Of a DNA stretch of 64,000 bases, positions 1-11,759 are shown piece after piece; position 1 is the first letter of the stretch; the number at the start of each line of letters is the position of its first letter. Both the position numbers and the translations under genes were made by a program. Below the pieces are notes generated by a model. It made no database searches, was not told the DNA's origin, and was given only the letters and a program-made list of their open reading frames with translations. The stretch spans positions 26,366,635 through 26,430,634 of the forward strand of contig OX421967.1 of assembly GCA_949128115.1 (NCBI GenBank). Reading direction: 5' to 3'. The DNA comes from Anaspis maculata. Lineage: Eukaryota; Arthropoda; Insecta; Coleoptera; Scraptiidae.

Positions 1-843
1 AGATCGAGACGCGCGAATAAGACACATCTGCAAAATGGGCGGAGGTGCTGCACTCGAGAGCTTGCCAGAATATACGCGAACGGACTGCCAGGCATTGCTG
101 GAGTGTCTCGAAAACACGGAAACACATTTTTCAGCTCCTTAATTGCCATAAGATATTCTAGGACTAGGTACTTTTGTCACTTTTTTTCGCACAATTATAG
201 AATTGTCTGCACTTCAGGAAGTAGCCGGATATAACATGAACTTTTCAGTTTCAAGCGAAACCAATGATTGAAAAACTATTTAGCAAAGACAAGTCTGATT
301 CTGGACCTAGGAAAGTTGATCAAAGGTGATGGTTTTCAAGAAGAGAAGAGAAAGGAATTTAGGAAAGAGGAATAGGAAGGTAGCAGAATAGAAGAAGTGA
401 AAGGGATGAGATATCTGAGTTATGAATTGCAGAAAAACAACGGGAATGAGGCGCAGAATAAAAAAGAGAAACGCCCGCACCTTGAGTATCTAACCATTTG
501 ATTCTGTGAACCGAGTTTTCTGGTTCTCAAATATTCAAACCGCTGGGCAATCGGTTTTTCCACCATAAAAAGTATTTAAAACCACGCAGGACAAATTTCA
601 TCCGGAAATGAAGTGACACAGGGTGTTTAATTTGAACATCAAAATTAGGGTGTAAATTGATGATCTCATTTCCGTTACTTCCGGAGGTGTTACCAGCTCA
701 GCTCTATGATCGATGCCAAAGGCAGCAAAAGTACCTAGGTACTCCTACATATCCCATAAACACTTCGGAATTATAAAAGCATGAGGGAAAGCGTTCTTGG
801 ATTGGTTTTTAAAAAGCTCACGTGGATATTCATGTCAACTTAC
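1..843. other. No supported gene
   Basis: Only short open frames are present. A 35-codon frame opens with ATG at position 34 on the plus strand (MGGGAALESLPEY...) and ends in TAA; it has no visible splice signals and no recognisable family. The rest is AT-rich intergenic or intronic sequence with purine-rich patches around 330-450. Confidence 0.5.
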
Positions 844-1053
844 ATTCAAAATAATCAAGGAAATGCTGAAATACAATACGCTAAACTGCTCATATCTCCC
901 GGTTTGGATGCCTAGAAACACGTTGTACCACGTAGCCAAAAACACTGCTGGTGCGATCATTATGGCGGTTTTTTGGCTCTTCAACGAATTCAACCGTACA
1001 ATATCCAGGCATTTGAAGCCAATTTTCAATAAGTTCCAGTAATCTTCAAGCAT
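844..1053 (-). CDS. Candidate coding exon, membrane-protein-like
   Basis: A 70-codon open frame starts with ATG at 1053 (MLEDYWNLLKIGFKCLD...) and runs without a stop to LIILN, exactly where a consensus donor GTAAGT begins at 843; beyond it the frame stops at once. Two TAA codons lie directly upstream of the ATG, so either this is the first coding exon or an acceptor was missed. It holds two hydrophobic stretches, around residues 30-45 and 57-70, separated by a short charged loop (QTGRYEQ). The layout recalls the N-terminal region of insect odorant receptors (7tm_6 family), but that is resemblance only and no diagnostic motif is present. No following exon was found in the remaining 843 bases. 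It could be a chance frame next to a GTAAGT. Confidence 0.35.
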
Positions 1054-2269
1054 TATTATTTTGTTCTTGTTTGAGGCTTTTTGGATGGAAGTAAACGTGA
1101 CTTTTGATATCTCCGGTGTTCAATGTCTCGCATTATTTCAACATCACCTGCTTGTCTCGAATCGCGCTTCTTGCGAATTTTGGCGTGACTAGGACTTATT
1201 GCTGTCACCTTACCTACCTTGGTCACAAACATTTGGAAACGAAGAAAAAATTGCATAGATTATTCAGGTATTGAGCTTTGTTGATCTTTTATGCATCAAA
1301 AGAATTTTTGCAACAAAATTATTTATACAAGCTCGTTTTCTGCCATAGGTAGATACCTAGGTAGAACCTAGACGGTTGAAAAGGTTAATCATCTGAATTC
1401 CCTAGAGCTAGTATAGGTTCTTGTTCACAGCACAGTGTCGAATCAATAAATCACGAATCACGGGAGGCTAATTTATTCTCTCTTTTTAATAAATAATGGT
1501 GGTGTACTGTAAAATAGGGGAAATGTGTATAGTTGCTTATTTCAAACTTATTCCCAGATTTGTTTGAAAGGGTATAGCTTCATATATCTTATCATGAGAA
1601 CCAACCGGGTCGTAAGGTTTACATTTTCTTTATGCCGACCACTCAAACAATTTATTTTCCTTAAAATATCGCTTTGGTTAACTTCGCCGATTACTCGTTG
1701 TTGTTGTATAGATGTGTTTCACTCGCTTATTGCGATCTCCAGCTCATCGAACATCCAGAAGCACCGCGCTTTCTCTCGAATGTACTGGAATCACATTCCT
1801 CGAGAAAGTTTTGGGAGTGAGAAATGTGGGATAGGAAGATTGAAAATGCGTACCCTGTTCAGCCTAGTTCTAACCGTTAATGTCAATCTCATGATGATTG
1901 CCTGTGCCACGCGGCCGTCTAAAATCGAAATTTATTGCAAATTTTTCCTTTGCTTCAAATGGACTTGCAGTAGTAAGTAGGTATATAAATGTATAAAATC
2001 AGGATTGCTTGAAGAAAAACTGTGGAAAGAGTTCAAGCAATTTTGTTTATATAAAATCTAAATATCATATCGTGGATTCGTGCCTTTAGAGAACTATGCT
2101 TCTAGTCTGATCTAAATAGTGTACCTGTGAAAGTGACTCGATAAGAACTCAGGTCATGTTCAGAACAACAGAAAATGAGTAAAACAACTTTACCAAGCTG
2201 AAAGCTCGTTTTTGAAAACTTTTCGGCGGAAAAATGATCGAAGCATGCGAGAACTGAGAAGAATCTTAC
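1054..2269. other. No supported gene
   Basis: A 151-codon frame at 1525-1980 (+) is the longest here, but it has mixed composition, no recognisable family and no convincing exon boundaries. If the 2270-2446 exon is real, at least the upper part of this stretch is its first intron. Confidence 0.4.
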
Positions 2270-2446
2270 TGTGCTGCCATAATCGTCTTCCGCTTCCGGC
2301 GGCGGACAAGGATAAAACGTCTGCACCTTCCTCTTCTTTTTCTTCTCCAACAGCTTGTTGAATTCCTCCCATTCCTTGTCGACCGCTTCCGGATTCGACT
2401 CGCCGAAGTTGGCTTCGGACATGTTTTCTTCGTCCAGTTGCACCAT
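2270..2446 (-). CDS. Candidate first coding exon, unknown protein
   Basis: The frame begins at ATG 2446 in a favourable context (GAAAATGG) and encodes 59 residues, MVQLDEENMSEANF... through a lysine block (LEKKKKRK) to PCPPPEAEDDYGST. The last codon ACA is followed directly by a donor GTAAGA at 2269. The exon length is a multiple of three, so the intron is phase 0. Composition is acidic at both ends with a basic centre, and 11 of residues 20-40 are charged, suggesting a helical nuclear or cytosolic protein. The upstream 2447-2760 region is markedly more GC-rich than its surroundings, as expected for a promoter and 5' UTR on this strand. I do not recognise the family, and the next exon is not identifiable within the window. 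Confidence 0.55.
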
Positions 2447-3990
2447 TTTCCCTTACGCCGGTGCAGAGCACTCTTTTGTCTTTCCTGTCTCTCAACTGAT
2501 GCTGCCGTTCCGCATCATTTTCTCAGAGACTTCTTACGCGCAAATGACAGATGAGGCCGTTTCTTGATTCGCGCAATTGTTTCTCGCTCCCGGCAGACGG
2601 GTTAATCAGAGACACGTGTCCGTGCAGGGGGATCGCATCTGGCCGAAGGGGACGAGTCCCGGGTACGGTCCGGAACGGACGTCTGTGATTAGGTTCGCGC
2701 GGTGGAGCAGACGCATGCATGCACAATTTGCCAATCAAGGATGGTTGGGGCCATTATTCAATTGAGCAGGTCGCCCGGCGTGTCACACACAGTTTAATAA
2801 GCGATACAAATGATTTAATAGACTTATAAATTGCGCTCCATGCTCCATGAGCCGTCGGGTTCAAACGTCGAGAAGAAGGGGGGACCGAGGGGGTGGCTGG
2901 GTGACGGCGATTGTTTCTTCGTGTGCGCGGTGGCATCTTGATGGTGACATCCAGTGCAATCCAGTGTGACGTTTCGGTGGAATGCAAGTGTTATGTAATG
3001 TGCCATCTGGGAACAAGGTCGATTCCGGAAATTCAACTCAGTATATCCGTTCATCTTGGAACTTCTTCTCCCATCGACTACTATGAATAAATAGGCTCAT
3101 TGAATGTCTTATTATTGATAAAGAAATCTAGTGTGTTCGATTGTTTTATTCCGCACTGACAGTTCTGTGAGAGAATATCGGGGAGAATATATTACCCGCA
3201 TGTAACTAAGTCCAGTGGCGGACGTTTGGAAATAACGATCATCTTCAGAAATTCCTTTCAACTGAACCTCAACTTTAATCGACGTGGAGTTTTCGTTGAA
3301 ATGAAAACAGAGGATTCTGTAAATATACCTACCCAATCTTGCATATGTGCCAATGTATGTCTACCAATTCAAGTAAGACCCCGTATCCCGTAAATTTCAA
3401 GTACAGCGGGCTTGTGAAGTTCAGCAGTTCATTGGGAACGCCGCGTTATACTAAGTTGTTGTTCTTCTGTTGTTTCATCGTTACTTAGTTAAGCAAGAAT
3501 TTTGTTAGCTTGATATGGCGACAGAAAATGCTTTTAGATTAGCGTTTACACCAGATCGATAACTCTTTTCCCGGAAAAGTAGTTCCCTAACGGACGCAGA
3601 TTTCCTTTGAGAAAAGTGAGCTGAAAAGGCTCCATAGCATGAAGAAATACAGATACAACCCTTAAAAGTTAGGCTTTTTGATCGATTTTTCAGGAATAAT
3701 TCATAAACGATTCAAGATATTTGGCTGTCATTTTCTAGAGATTTGTTGCGATTATCTACTTATACATGTCACATTTCACTAAAATCCCACCAGTCAGGGG
3801 TTTTCAAGTTGGAGAGGGCTGAGAGGCGTAAGGTATCTAGGTTTTTGCTTTTCTTTCAATCTTGAGTGTACCTGCCTAGGTGTACAGGGTGGGCAAATTT
3901 GGATGTTCTCATAGGATCTTCAGAGATATGGAAAAATAGGTGACACTTTTTGTGACACTTTTTTTATCTTTTTCCTAGGGGTTGGTTTCC
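2447..3990. other. Probable promoter/5' UTR region then intergenic DNA
   Basis: Positions 2447-2760 and 2840-2930 are GC-richer than the rest and lie immediately upstream of the minus-strand exon, so they could hold its promoter; no core element is certain. A dispersed repeat lies at 2961-3055. From 3060 to 3990 there is AT-rich sequence without a supported gene. Confidence 0.35.
2961..3055 (+). repeat. Dispersed repeat, copy 1
   Basis: The segment running through TGACGTTTC, GGTGGAATGCAAGTG, TTATGTAATGTGCCATCT and a TCC(A/G)GAAA tail reappears, diverged, at about 15265-15370 in the same orientation. Its boundaries are not sharp and it has no coding potential. Confidence 0.5.
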
Positions 3991-4312
3991 CCGGAATTCA
4001 GTGTACATTTCATTTCGGAATTCCCGGAATTGTTTCGGAAATCACCGGAAATCCTGGAAGTCCTTCGGAAATCACCGGAAATCCCAGAACTCTTTAAAAA
4101 ATAACCGGAATTGCCGGAAACCGTTCGGAAATCACCGGAATTCCCTCGGAAATCGCCGAAATTACCGGAATTCTTTCGAAAATCACTGGAAATCCCCGGA
4201 AATCTTTCTGAAGTCATCGGAATTCCCGGAATTCTTTAGGAAATCACCGGAATTCCCGGAAGTCTTTCGGAAATCAGCGGAATTCCCGGAAATCTTTCGG
4301 AAATCAGCGGTG
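3991..4312 (+). repeat. 30-bp minisatellite, block 1
   Basis: About eleven degenerate copies of a 30-bp unit built from CGGAATTCCC, GGAAGTCTTT and CGGAAATCAC. Because the unit is a multiple of three and rich in TTCCGGAA-like palindromes, frames stay open on both strands (FRKSPEFPEV-type repeats on plus, SGNSGDFR on minus). These frames are a by-product of the repeat, not evidence of a gene. Confidence 0.9.
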
Positions 4313-4506
4313 GTGCGCCTTTCGGCTTATTAATGCGAGTGACTTCGAGACGACGTTTATTATTCCTTTTTTCGGATCGGTACAAAAAATTGTTATTATT
4401 CCGTTGATATTCAATTGTTCTTCCTTTTTTCCGCCTGCCTTGACGACAATCTACGGTGACGCGACAAGTGAGCTATAATTTACTGTTAAGGTCCTGCCCA
4501 TCCAAG

Positions 4507-4760
4507 CGGGATTCCCGGAAGTCTTTCGGAAATCACCGAAATTCCCAGAAGTCTTTCGGAAATCACCGGGATTCCCAGAATTCTTTTGGAAATCACATCA
4601 TCGGAATACCCCAAAAAAATCTGAAATCACCGGAATTCCCGGAAGTCTTTCGGAAATCACCGGAATTCTCGGAAATCTTTCGGAAGTCACCGGAATTCTT
4701 TTGGAAATCACCGGTGCTCCCGGAAGTCACAGGAAATCCTCGGAATTCCGGAAGACAGAA
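4507..4760 (+). repeat. 30-bp minisatellite, block 2
   Basis: The same unit as at 3991-4312, about eight copies, separated from block 1 by roughly 190 bp of unrelated sequence. Units vary by substitution and small deletion, for example near 4600-4625. Confidence 0.9.
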
Positions 4761-5265
4761 TTCTTGTGTACACTTTTTTCTCGGGAAATCAATCAAGTCC
4801 TTTTCTCAAGAGGAACTCAAAGTGGAAACCAAAATTGACTATCTTTTCTATTTTCGAGTTATGGGAAAAAGTGAGATTTGTCGATATTCTGATTAATGAC
4901 GATACCTTCGTTATTTTTCAAACTCGAGGGAAACTAATAATTACTCATTCTTGAAACACTTTTTAGAGTGGAATAAAATGATGTTGACAGAATTGACATA
5001 CCATAATTCCTGGTTATAACATAAAGTTGGCTGTGATTTAGTTGAATATATTTATATTGATAAATAGTGTGATTTTTCCTATGAGACCATGCATACTCAG
5101 CGCTTCTCGCTTATGGACCAGTAATACAAAGCCAAGAAACGCAAGCGAACCTAAAGAATAAAAGATATCTTCGTCTTCGTTTCGCGAAGAAGTTGAAATT
5201 ATGCAATTTAGTAGGAGCCGTTTTTGCTAGCGGAGCTACTCGGGGTAGATCACTAAACAGAGAAG
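4761..5265. other. No supported gene
   Basis: AT-rich spacer between the minisatellite and the large foldback; nothing recognisable. Confidence 0.4.
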
Positions 5266-6768
5266 TAAACTACGCAACACTCAAAGCGTCGTTCTCGAAA
5301 ATTTTGCCCTTTTCGAATTTGATGTAACTTTGGATTGTAACTAACAAATTGAATTCTGTTTGAAATATTTTCCAGCACATTTCTTCAGCTATCAGTCCGT
5401 TGTTTCTCAAAACATCAGATATTTCACATGAAGTTTGTACAGGGTGCTAAGTAAACCAGTGCAAATTTTCGAAACCGTCAAGAAGCTCCCGTTTAAAAAA
5501 TTATTTCTTTTCCTTGAATTTTAACCACAGAGATACCGAGGTAGGCCTTGAAGTACGGGATGGTGTTCGAATTTTCCACTTATCTCCTTCATTTACAGGG
5601 TGAATACAAAAAATCAACTTTTTGGTTTTGCAGTGATAACTTCTTTCCTCGTCAACCGATTTTGAAAATTTGCAGCTCATATTGAAGCTGAAACTTTAGG
5701 TAAAAAGACCTGAGGATCAGAAATAACTCGAGACAAACAGTCAGGACTAAAAGTTCCATAAAAAGTGGCTCAAATCTGAAACGCCGTCGACAGCCTGTTT
5801 AGGAGAAGGATTTGGTGAAGAAAACCGTTTCTTTCGGGGAAATAATTTATTCGGAATACGTTAGGTTTTTCTTGCTTGTCCTAGCCAAGAATTGTAGGTG
5901 AAGGAATCCAATTACAAATTCATGTTTGAGAAGGAATAACAGTCCCTTGATCACCTAAAAATGGTCGTAACCAACACTACAAGAATCAAAACAATGAGTA
6001 ATAGACAAACCAGTTCAGGTAATTCCGAGGGTGATTCATTGTTTTGATTTTCGTAGTGATGGTTACGATCAATATCAGATGAACTGAGGCTGTTTTTTCT
6101 TCTTGAACATGCAGCTGTAATTGGATCCCGTCACCTACAATTCTTGACTAGGACAAGCAAAAGAAACCTTCACGTATTCAGAATAAATGATTTCTCCGAA
6201 AGAGACATGACTTTTACCAAACCCTTCTACCAACCGGGCTGTCGACGGCGTTTCAGACTTGAGCCACTTTTAATGGTACTCCTGACTCTGACTGTTTATC
6301 TCGAGTCAGTTCTGATCCTAGGATCTTTTTACCTAAAGCTTCAGCTTCAATATGAGCCGCGAATTTTCAAAATCGGTCAACGACGAAGGAAGTTGTCTTT
6401 GCACAACCAAAAAGATGATTTTTTGAGTTCACCCTGTAAATAAAAGTGATAAGCGGAAAATTCAAACACCATCCTGTACTTCAAGGCCTACCTCGGCATC
6501 TTTGTGGTGAAAATTCAAGAAAAGGAAGTTCTTTTCCGAACGGGAGCTTCTTGACGGTTCAGAAAAAAATTGCACTGCCTTATTGACCACTCTGTAGAAA
6601 CTTTATATGAAAGACCTAGTATCTTGCAAAACCATGGATTGATAGTCAAAGAATTAGGTCAGCGAACACTCCAAACAGAATGCAAATGTATTGTAGCAGT
6701 CCAAAGTTACATCAAATTAAAAAAAGGCAAAATTTTCGAGAACGACGCTTTTACTGTTGCGTAGTTTA
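5266..6768. mobile_element. 1.5-kb foldback element
   Basis: The two halves are imperfect reverse complements over nearly their full length. The left end AAACTACGCAAC at 5266 pairs with GTTGCGTAGTTT ending at 6768. Inner pairs include TACAGGGTGAA with TTCACCCTGTAA, and AGAATCAAAACAATGA with TCATTGTTTTGATTTTC around the centre near 6015. No transposase is visible. The frames at 6144-6443 and 6570-6764 lie inside the right arm, have no family resemblance and are not called. This is a non-autonomous foldback-type element whose arms have clearly diverged. Confidence 0.85.
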
Positions 6769-7182
6769 GCGTACACCAATCACATCCCAGTTGGATCTAG
6801 TGTCTTTGTCTAGTGGACTAGTGCATACTCCGAGCACACGAGTCTGCAAAACAAAAGCGGCCATACCTGCTTGCAAAACAAGAGCGGTACGGTTCTCTCT
6901 GATAGACATTTCGAACGTTGCCTCTTCTTGCATAAATCCTCAGTGATTATGAGGAGTTCAATTCACTTCACTTGAGTTATGAAAACCGTATAATATCCAC
7001 ACAGCTTGTAAAGCCAAAAAAAAACTAATCCTCGAATAAATTTCGTCTATACCTACGCTAAAAAGTCATGGAGCATTTTTATACAAAGTTGTTGATGAAA
7101 TTTGCTTCAAACAGTTGCTCGGTGAGGAAACTCAGGTAATACGGCAACGCCGCCCCACCCATGCAATAGGTGGTGCGTGGGG
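6769..7182. other. No supported gene
   Basis: About 400 bp of spacer between two foldback elements; no coding or repeat signal seen. Confidence 0.4.
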
Positions 7183-8130
7183 GTGTCCCAGCTAAAACAA
7201 TCCAGCGCGATTTTCTCAGAAAATATCAAGGCAACAGAAAAAAAAATCAATTAAGGGGAAGCCTGATCTTTTAGCTTTCTTTTGAGGAGGCGCTAATGCT
7301 TGTAGGTGCTTTAGTTTCCAAGAAAATGCAATTTGAATCTGGCGAGTCACAAGAATTCGAAAACTCATGACCGACAAAACAGAATACTTCAGATGGAAAA
7401 GAATCCTCTTTCTTTGGGCTTTCCATTGATGTGTCGCCAATGTCTGTCCTTAGCCCAGTAAGCCAGAAATTCTGCCTCAAAGTCCAGCAAACACAATAAT
7501 AGTGCTATTCTGTAAAAAATAACAATCCATAAACGCTCTGTTATGTAAAAACTCGTGTCAGCCATCATTGGCTGTTGTCTAGGTAATAACAACGTAACAG
7601 AGCCTTTATGGAATGTAACTTTTTAGAGAATCGCACCATAAGTAATCGGAATTCATAACGACGTCATCGATCACACACTTGTTGATTTTCACATCAGCCA
7701 GTATTCGTTGCTATGGAGAGTCCAGGTATGTTAAGTGAAAAAGTCCTAGTGACGGCTGGTGTTGAAATCAACAAGTGTGTGATCGGTGACGACGTGTCGT
7801 TATGAATTCCGATTATTGTGTTTGCTGGACTTTGAGGCAGAATTTCTGGCTTATTGGACTAAATACAGACATCGGCGACACATTAATGGAAAGCCCAGAG
7901 AAAGAGGATTTTTTTTCATCTGAAGTATTTTGTTTTGTCGGTCATGAATTTTCGAATTCTTGTGACTCGCCAGACTCAAATTGCGTTTTCTTGGAAACTA
8001 GAGCACCTACAACCATCGGCGCCCCCTCAAAAGAAAGCTAAAAGATCAGGCTTCCCCCCAATAGAATTTTTTTTTCTGTTGCCTTGATATTTTCTGAGAA
8101 AATCGCGCTGGATTGTTTCAGCTGGGACAC
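7183..8130. mobile_element. 0.95-kb foldback element
   Basis: Terminal inverted repeats start GTGTCCCAGCT at 7183 and end AGCTGGGACAC at 8130, and continue inward for some 450 bp per side (for example CAGCGCGATTTTCTCAGAAA with TTTCTGAGAAAATCGCGCTG). The apparent frames on the two arms (7271-7480 minus and 7802-8041 plus) are mirror images of each other and share peptides such as SCDSPDSN. That follows from the palindrome; it may also mean an old coding segment was duplicated head to head. The left arm is interrupted by a MITE at 7500-7638. Confidence 0.85.
7500..7638. mobile_element. TAA-flanked MITE, copy 1
   Basis: A 139-bp element with ends TAGTGCTATTCT and AGAATCGCACCA, flanked by TAA on both sides. 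It sits in the left arm of the 7183-8130 foldback; the corresponding right-arm sequence (near 7805-7830) lacks it and reads straight through AATAATCGG, giving an internal empty site. Related copies are at 21819-21957 (same length) and 60616-60739. Three-base TAA/TTA target duplications are typical of PIF/Harbinger-derived MITEs. Confidence 0.8.
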
Positions 8131-9448
8131 TCTGTACTGGACCAAAAATGGCTAGAACCAACATTTTTCAAAATAAAATGATTTCACTGTAGATATACCC
8201 ATGATATTTTTGGTTTTTAATTTTTTTCTAGCAGGTGTGGGCATTTAGCATAGTGTCATTAGGTACATTATCGCACTACCATTCTCAAAAAAATCTATTT
8301 ATATATCAAGTTCGAAAAATGTAAAATGTTTCTTATGAAAATTTTAGAAAATTCAGAAATGATGAAAATTATTTTCTAATGTTGGCATGACTTTTTGCAT
8401 GCGTTTTGTAGTGTTGGTAGTTACAATCTGTCGAAAGTAGGGAAAACATGAATATGTTGAAGAGAGTGAAAACCATCGTGTCACAACTATTACCACTATT
8501 TTTTAATCATTTTAAGCGAAACTTCTTGAGATGGGGGTGGTTGCAACTTTCGCGTCAACAGTCAACACCCTCTAGATACAAATGCCAACATAATCAGTGA
8601 TCGTCTATATGTTTGTGGAATGAAAATAAGCGTGCATAGCGATACCATTATCAAAATTGTTATCGACAAATTATTATGTTATTTATGTTATTAGTTTATT
8701 AGAGATAGAAAAGTCTGGAAAGTTGTCTGGCAGTGACAGGAGAGAGTCGAGTAAAACCGGGTAGGGTAGATAAAACCGGGTACAACTCGCATTTTTCTCG
8801 GTAACTTTTCCTGGATGGCTGAATTTTCCTGGAAATCTCCCATATCTTTTGAAATTATTTAATTGTTAATGATAAATCGAGTTTGTTTTTTGCTAATCGG
8901 ATATTTTCTATTTCGGCTCGATACTTATTATTGCATTTGAGGACGATCCGTCAACAAAATATAAACACGAGCTCTATAAAGATCCAGCACCTTTGCTATA
9001 TGAATCCGACAGCCCTCAAAAGGCTCCTCCGCCATTTGTACGGGTTTCTGGCTTATCTTCGAGTTGGAGTCTCTGAGTTCGTGGTTTATTCCGGAGTCGG
9101 AGTCTCCAGCGAGTATCGTAGCAATCTTGAGCAGGTGTAGAAAAAAATCAATGTATTAGAGGCTATGGATATAACGAATCCAGGCATTAACCTGTCCGCC
9201 ATTTCGGTCATCATATTAAATCTCTTGTTAGTTGTATATGAGTTTCATGAAATACTAGGAATCCATTCTTGGCTTGTATGGACTTTCTTATTTTTAAGCT
9301 GAATTTCATGGTTTCGTCGCCATCTTCATATCTTTCATTGCTTATTAAATAGTTGGACGATTTGCATGAAACTTAGAATTTACTCTTGTCTTGTTCATTC
9401 TTATTTTTTGCGACTCCACCGTTCGCTGCCATATTGAAACTTATTGTT
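8131..9448. other. No supported gene
   Basis: AT-rich sequence with small repeats such as two AAAACCGGGTA words near 8753-8790. The frame at 8883-9140 (+) has no recognisable content. Confidence 0.4.
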
Positions 9449-9669
9449 ACTATATCCCATACACTTTCTATTTTCAGTAGAATGACTTTTTGGAGGAAAA
9501 ATAAAGTGACAAGCTGGGGCGGTGGGAGAATACGGGCCAATGGCCTCTGATAGTTTCGCTCCAAAACTTTGCAGGCGCCATAAACCAAAGTTGTAGCCCC
9601 CCAGCTTGCCACTTTATTTTTGCTCCAAAAATTCATTCTACTGAAAATAGAAAGTGTATGGGATATAGT
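9449..9669. mobile_element. Short palindromic element, family with 55222-55429
   Basis: ACTATATCCC at 9449 pairs with GGGATATAGT ending at 9669. The arms share TTTTCAGTAGAATGA, a TTTTGGAGC-like word and AAATAAAGT, with a GC-richer centre (GCCAATGGCC). A second, diverged copy at 55222-55429 keeps the same order of words, so this is a family of about 210-220 bp. Confidence 0.8.
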
Positions 9670-9934
9670 TGAGCGATTTCTTCTCTTCCATCAAGTTTTT
9701 CCATTAGAAGGTTATGCAGTACAATCATACATCTGCCAAATTTACTTCAAAATATGACCAGCTAGTGAACTAGAAAAAAATGGGCAAAAATGGCTTGACC
9801 AACATTGGCAATTCTATGTACGAATGAACATAAAAACACACACTACACACAAATTCAGTGATACCCATCAACTCTGAGGAGGGCATAGCGTGTAGTGCAC
9901 CGCGCCCTCTCACTAGTCGCCCCCGCACTAGTCG

Positions 9935-10025
9935 CGTGATAACTCGGATGCAGCAACGCTCATCGCGGCCAAAATTTGGATGGGAGACCGCCGGTAGGTA
10001 GTGCCAGTGAGGAGCCCAGATCGAC
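9935..10025 (+). repeat. 5S rRNA-like fragment (possible SINE3 piece)
   Basis: The stretch GCAGCAACGCTCATCGCGG followed by TTTGGATGGGAGACCGCC resembles the 3' half of animal 5S rRNA, including the internal control region word GGATGGGAGACCGCC and the GCG(C)GG block before it. The 5' half of a 5S gene is not recognisable and the 3' end does not close the usual stem, so this is not a functional 5S gene. It may be a pseudogene or the head of a 5S-derived SINE. Confidence 0.4.
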
Positions 10026-10211
10026 TGGTCTGAGCGGGGTGCAATGGACTCAATAGTGAGGCCACAGGTGGAACTACATCAACTTTCTCTTATAAATCCA
10101 GAATCCAGCCATCAACTTTCTCAAAAGAGTCCAGTAGTTCAGATTCCTCCCCCGTTCCCCGGCCTTTTTATAATTATGATCGTATTTGTCCTGTTTTGTC
10201 AGGAGAATCTT

Positions 10212-10379
10212 AAGGTGCGTTCAGTCAGCTTATTTACCCGCAAGTTTTAATTTTAGTCTTAAGCGCTGCATCGCTTATTGGCTGTTCTGAGGAGGCTGGT
10301 TTATAAGGGGTAATGGGCGTCGCTGCGCTTGCGACTAAAATTAAAACTTGCGGCTAAATAAGCTGACTAAACGCACCTT
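10212..10379. mobile_element. 168-bp MITE, copy 1
   Basis: Terminal inverted repeats run about 50 bp: AAGGTGCGTTCAGTCAGCTT at the left pairs with AAGCTGACT(A/G)AACGCACCTT at the right. The centre has GGCTGTTCTGAGGAGGCTGG. An almost identical copy of the same length lies at 23098-23265. There is no coding capacity. Confidence 0.92.
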
Positions 10380-11437
10380 CACCTTGAAATTATTGCACTT
10401 AGTGGTGAAACACACTGTAACCACTGAGGCGGGAATGATTTGCTTCGACACATGGTAGGTACAGCTGAAAAGCTAGTTGCAAATTTTCCTCAGCGAAGTC
10501 ACATATACTTCTTTCTTCTGTTTATGTCATTATTGCTTTGACAGAATTTGAACAGATTGAAATGACACACACAAACAATCAATATTTATTTGGGATTGAT
10601 GAGGTAGTTTTTAGGAATAAGTAGGTAGAGTAGAAGAGTGTTTTCCAAGAGAGTCAAGCTTACCTACGGTACACCTCGACCTACAAAGTTATTTTTATGC
10701 AACCAAACCAACACCAAAAATGTCGCAACAAAAGCATTATTATTTTGGTCCAGGGTTCACACCTCAAATCCACGAACTTGTGCCAATTATTTCCGTCTGG
10801 CGGGCGCGAGGGAGCCCCTTGGCATCATTCACGCCGCACGTTTCGACACCCGACCGCGAAAAACACCAACCCAGCGGCGTCCTTGGAGCTTTCCCGCATA
10901 CCTCCCGCAATTTTTCCACTGATTCCGCGGCACGCCACTGGAATGACACCTGTTTCGCCATTGTTTCCACGCCGCCCTGACAGGTGTTAACGACGGAAAC
11001 AAACGGCTTTGCGCAATAAATTACCTGCATGTATTTATTGCGTGCATCAGTTACTTTAATATTGAATCTTTTAAACCGCTACTCTCCAGCCGAAACAGTT
11101 TAAGGCTGTACGCAGGGTATCAATATTTTTCTCTCAAAAATAAAGATAAAGAGATATAGAAATTTTGATGGGATTCCAATGAATGTTTGTCCGCCTTGTT
11201 TCCGTTTGGATTACCACATTTTTTTAGAAGCCGAATAGCCCTAAAACACTGAAAAAGTTTCTAAAGGATCACTGGGACATTTTTGGACAGAAAAAAAATT
11301 ATCAACTGTTTTATAATTTTGAGAGACGTAGAAAATTGAGTACAGAACTGTTTTTTGAGAAAAGTTGTCAGCAAAAAAAAATTAAACATAATTGAAAAAA
11401 CGCTCCGTATTAAAATTTTTAATACACTCACCCCCGG
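10380..11437. other. No supported gene
   Basis: Overlapping frames at 10638-11030 come from a locally GC-rich patch (10790-10990) and are open in several frames at once, which points to composition rather than coding. No exon signals were convincing. Confidence 0.35.
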
Positions 11438-11759
11438 TTGCAAGAAACTAAAATTTGCTCCGTCGCAAATTAGCTTCGGTACCAAACTCGGTATCAAATG
11501 GTAGGCTATTTGTAGGCGTAAAAAAAAGAGTGTCTAGGGTGACGACTGACATAATATGTCAAACAAAAAATTGAATAAAATATGGGAATGGAAAGCTGAG
11601 CTGATATTGTGAGTGAGAAAAACACTGGTGTGCCTAATTCAAACCGAGTATACGTTTGGGTTTACATTTTGTGCTCATAAATAGAGAATTTTGGCTGATG
11701 GGTGCAGGCAATCAGTTATACAGGTTTGTTTGTATGAGGACATTTGAAACAGTTGAAGT

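Noticed and set aside
4001..4333. Long repetitive frames over the minisatellite (both strands)
   Set aside because: They follow from a 30-bp period and low stop density; no start context, no conserved ends.
6144..6443. 99-codon frame in the right arm of the 1.5-kb foldback
   Set aside because: No family resemblance; the matching left arm does not keep the frame open.
10638..11030. Four overlapping 86-97-codon frames
   Set aside because: Open in several frames at once in a GC-rich patch; no splice signals.
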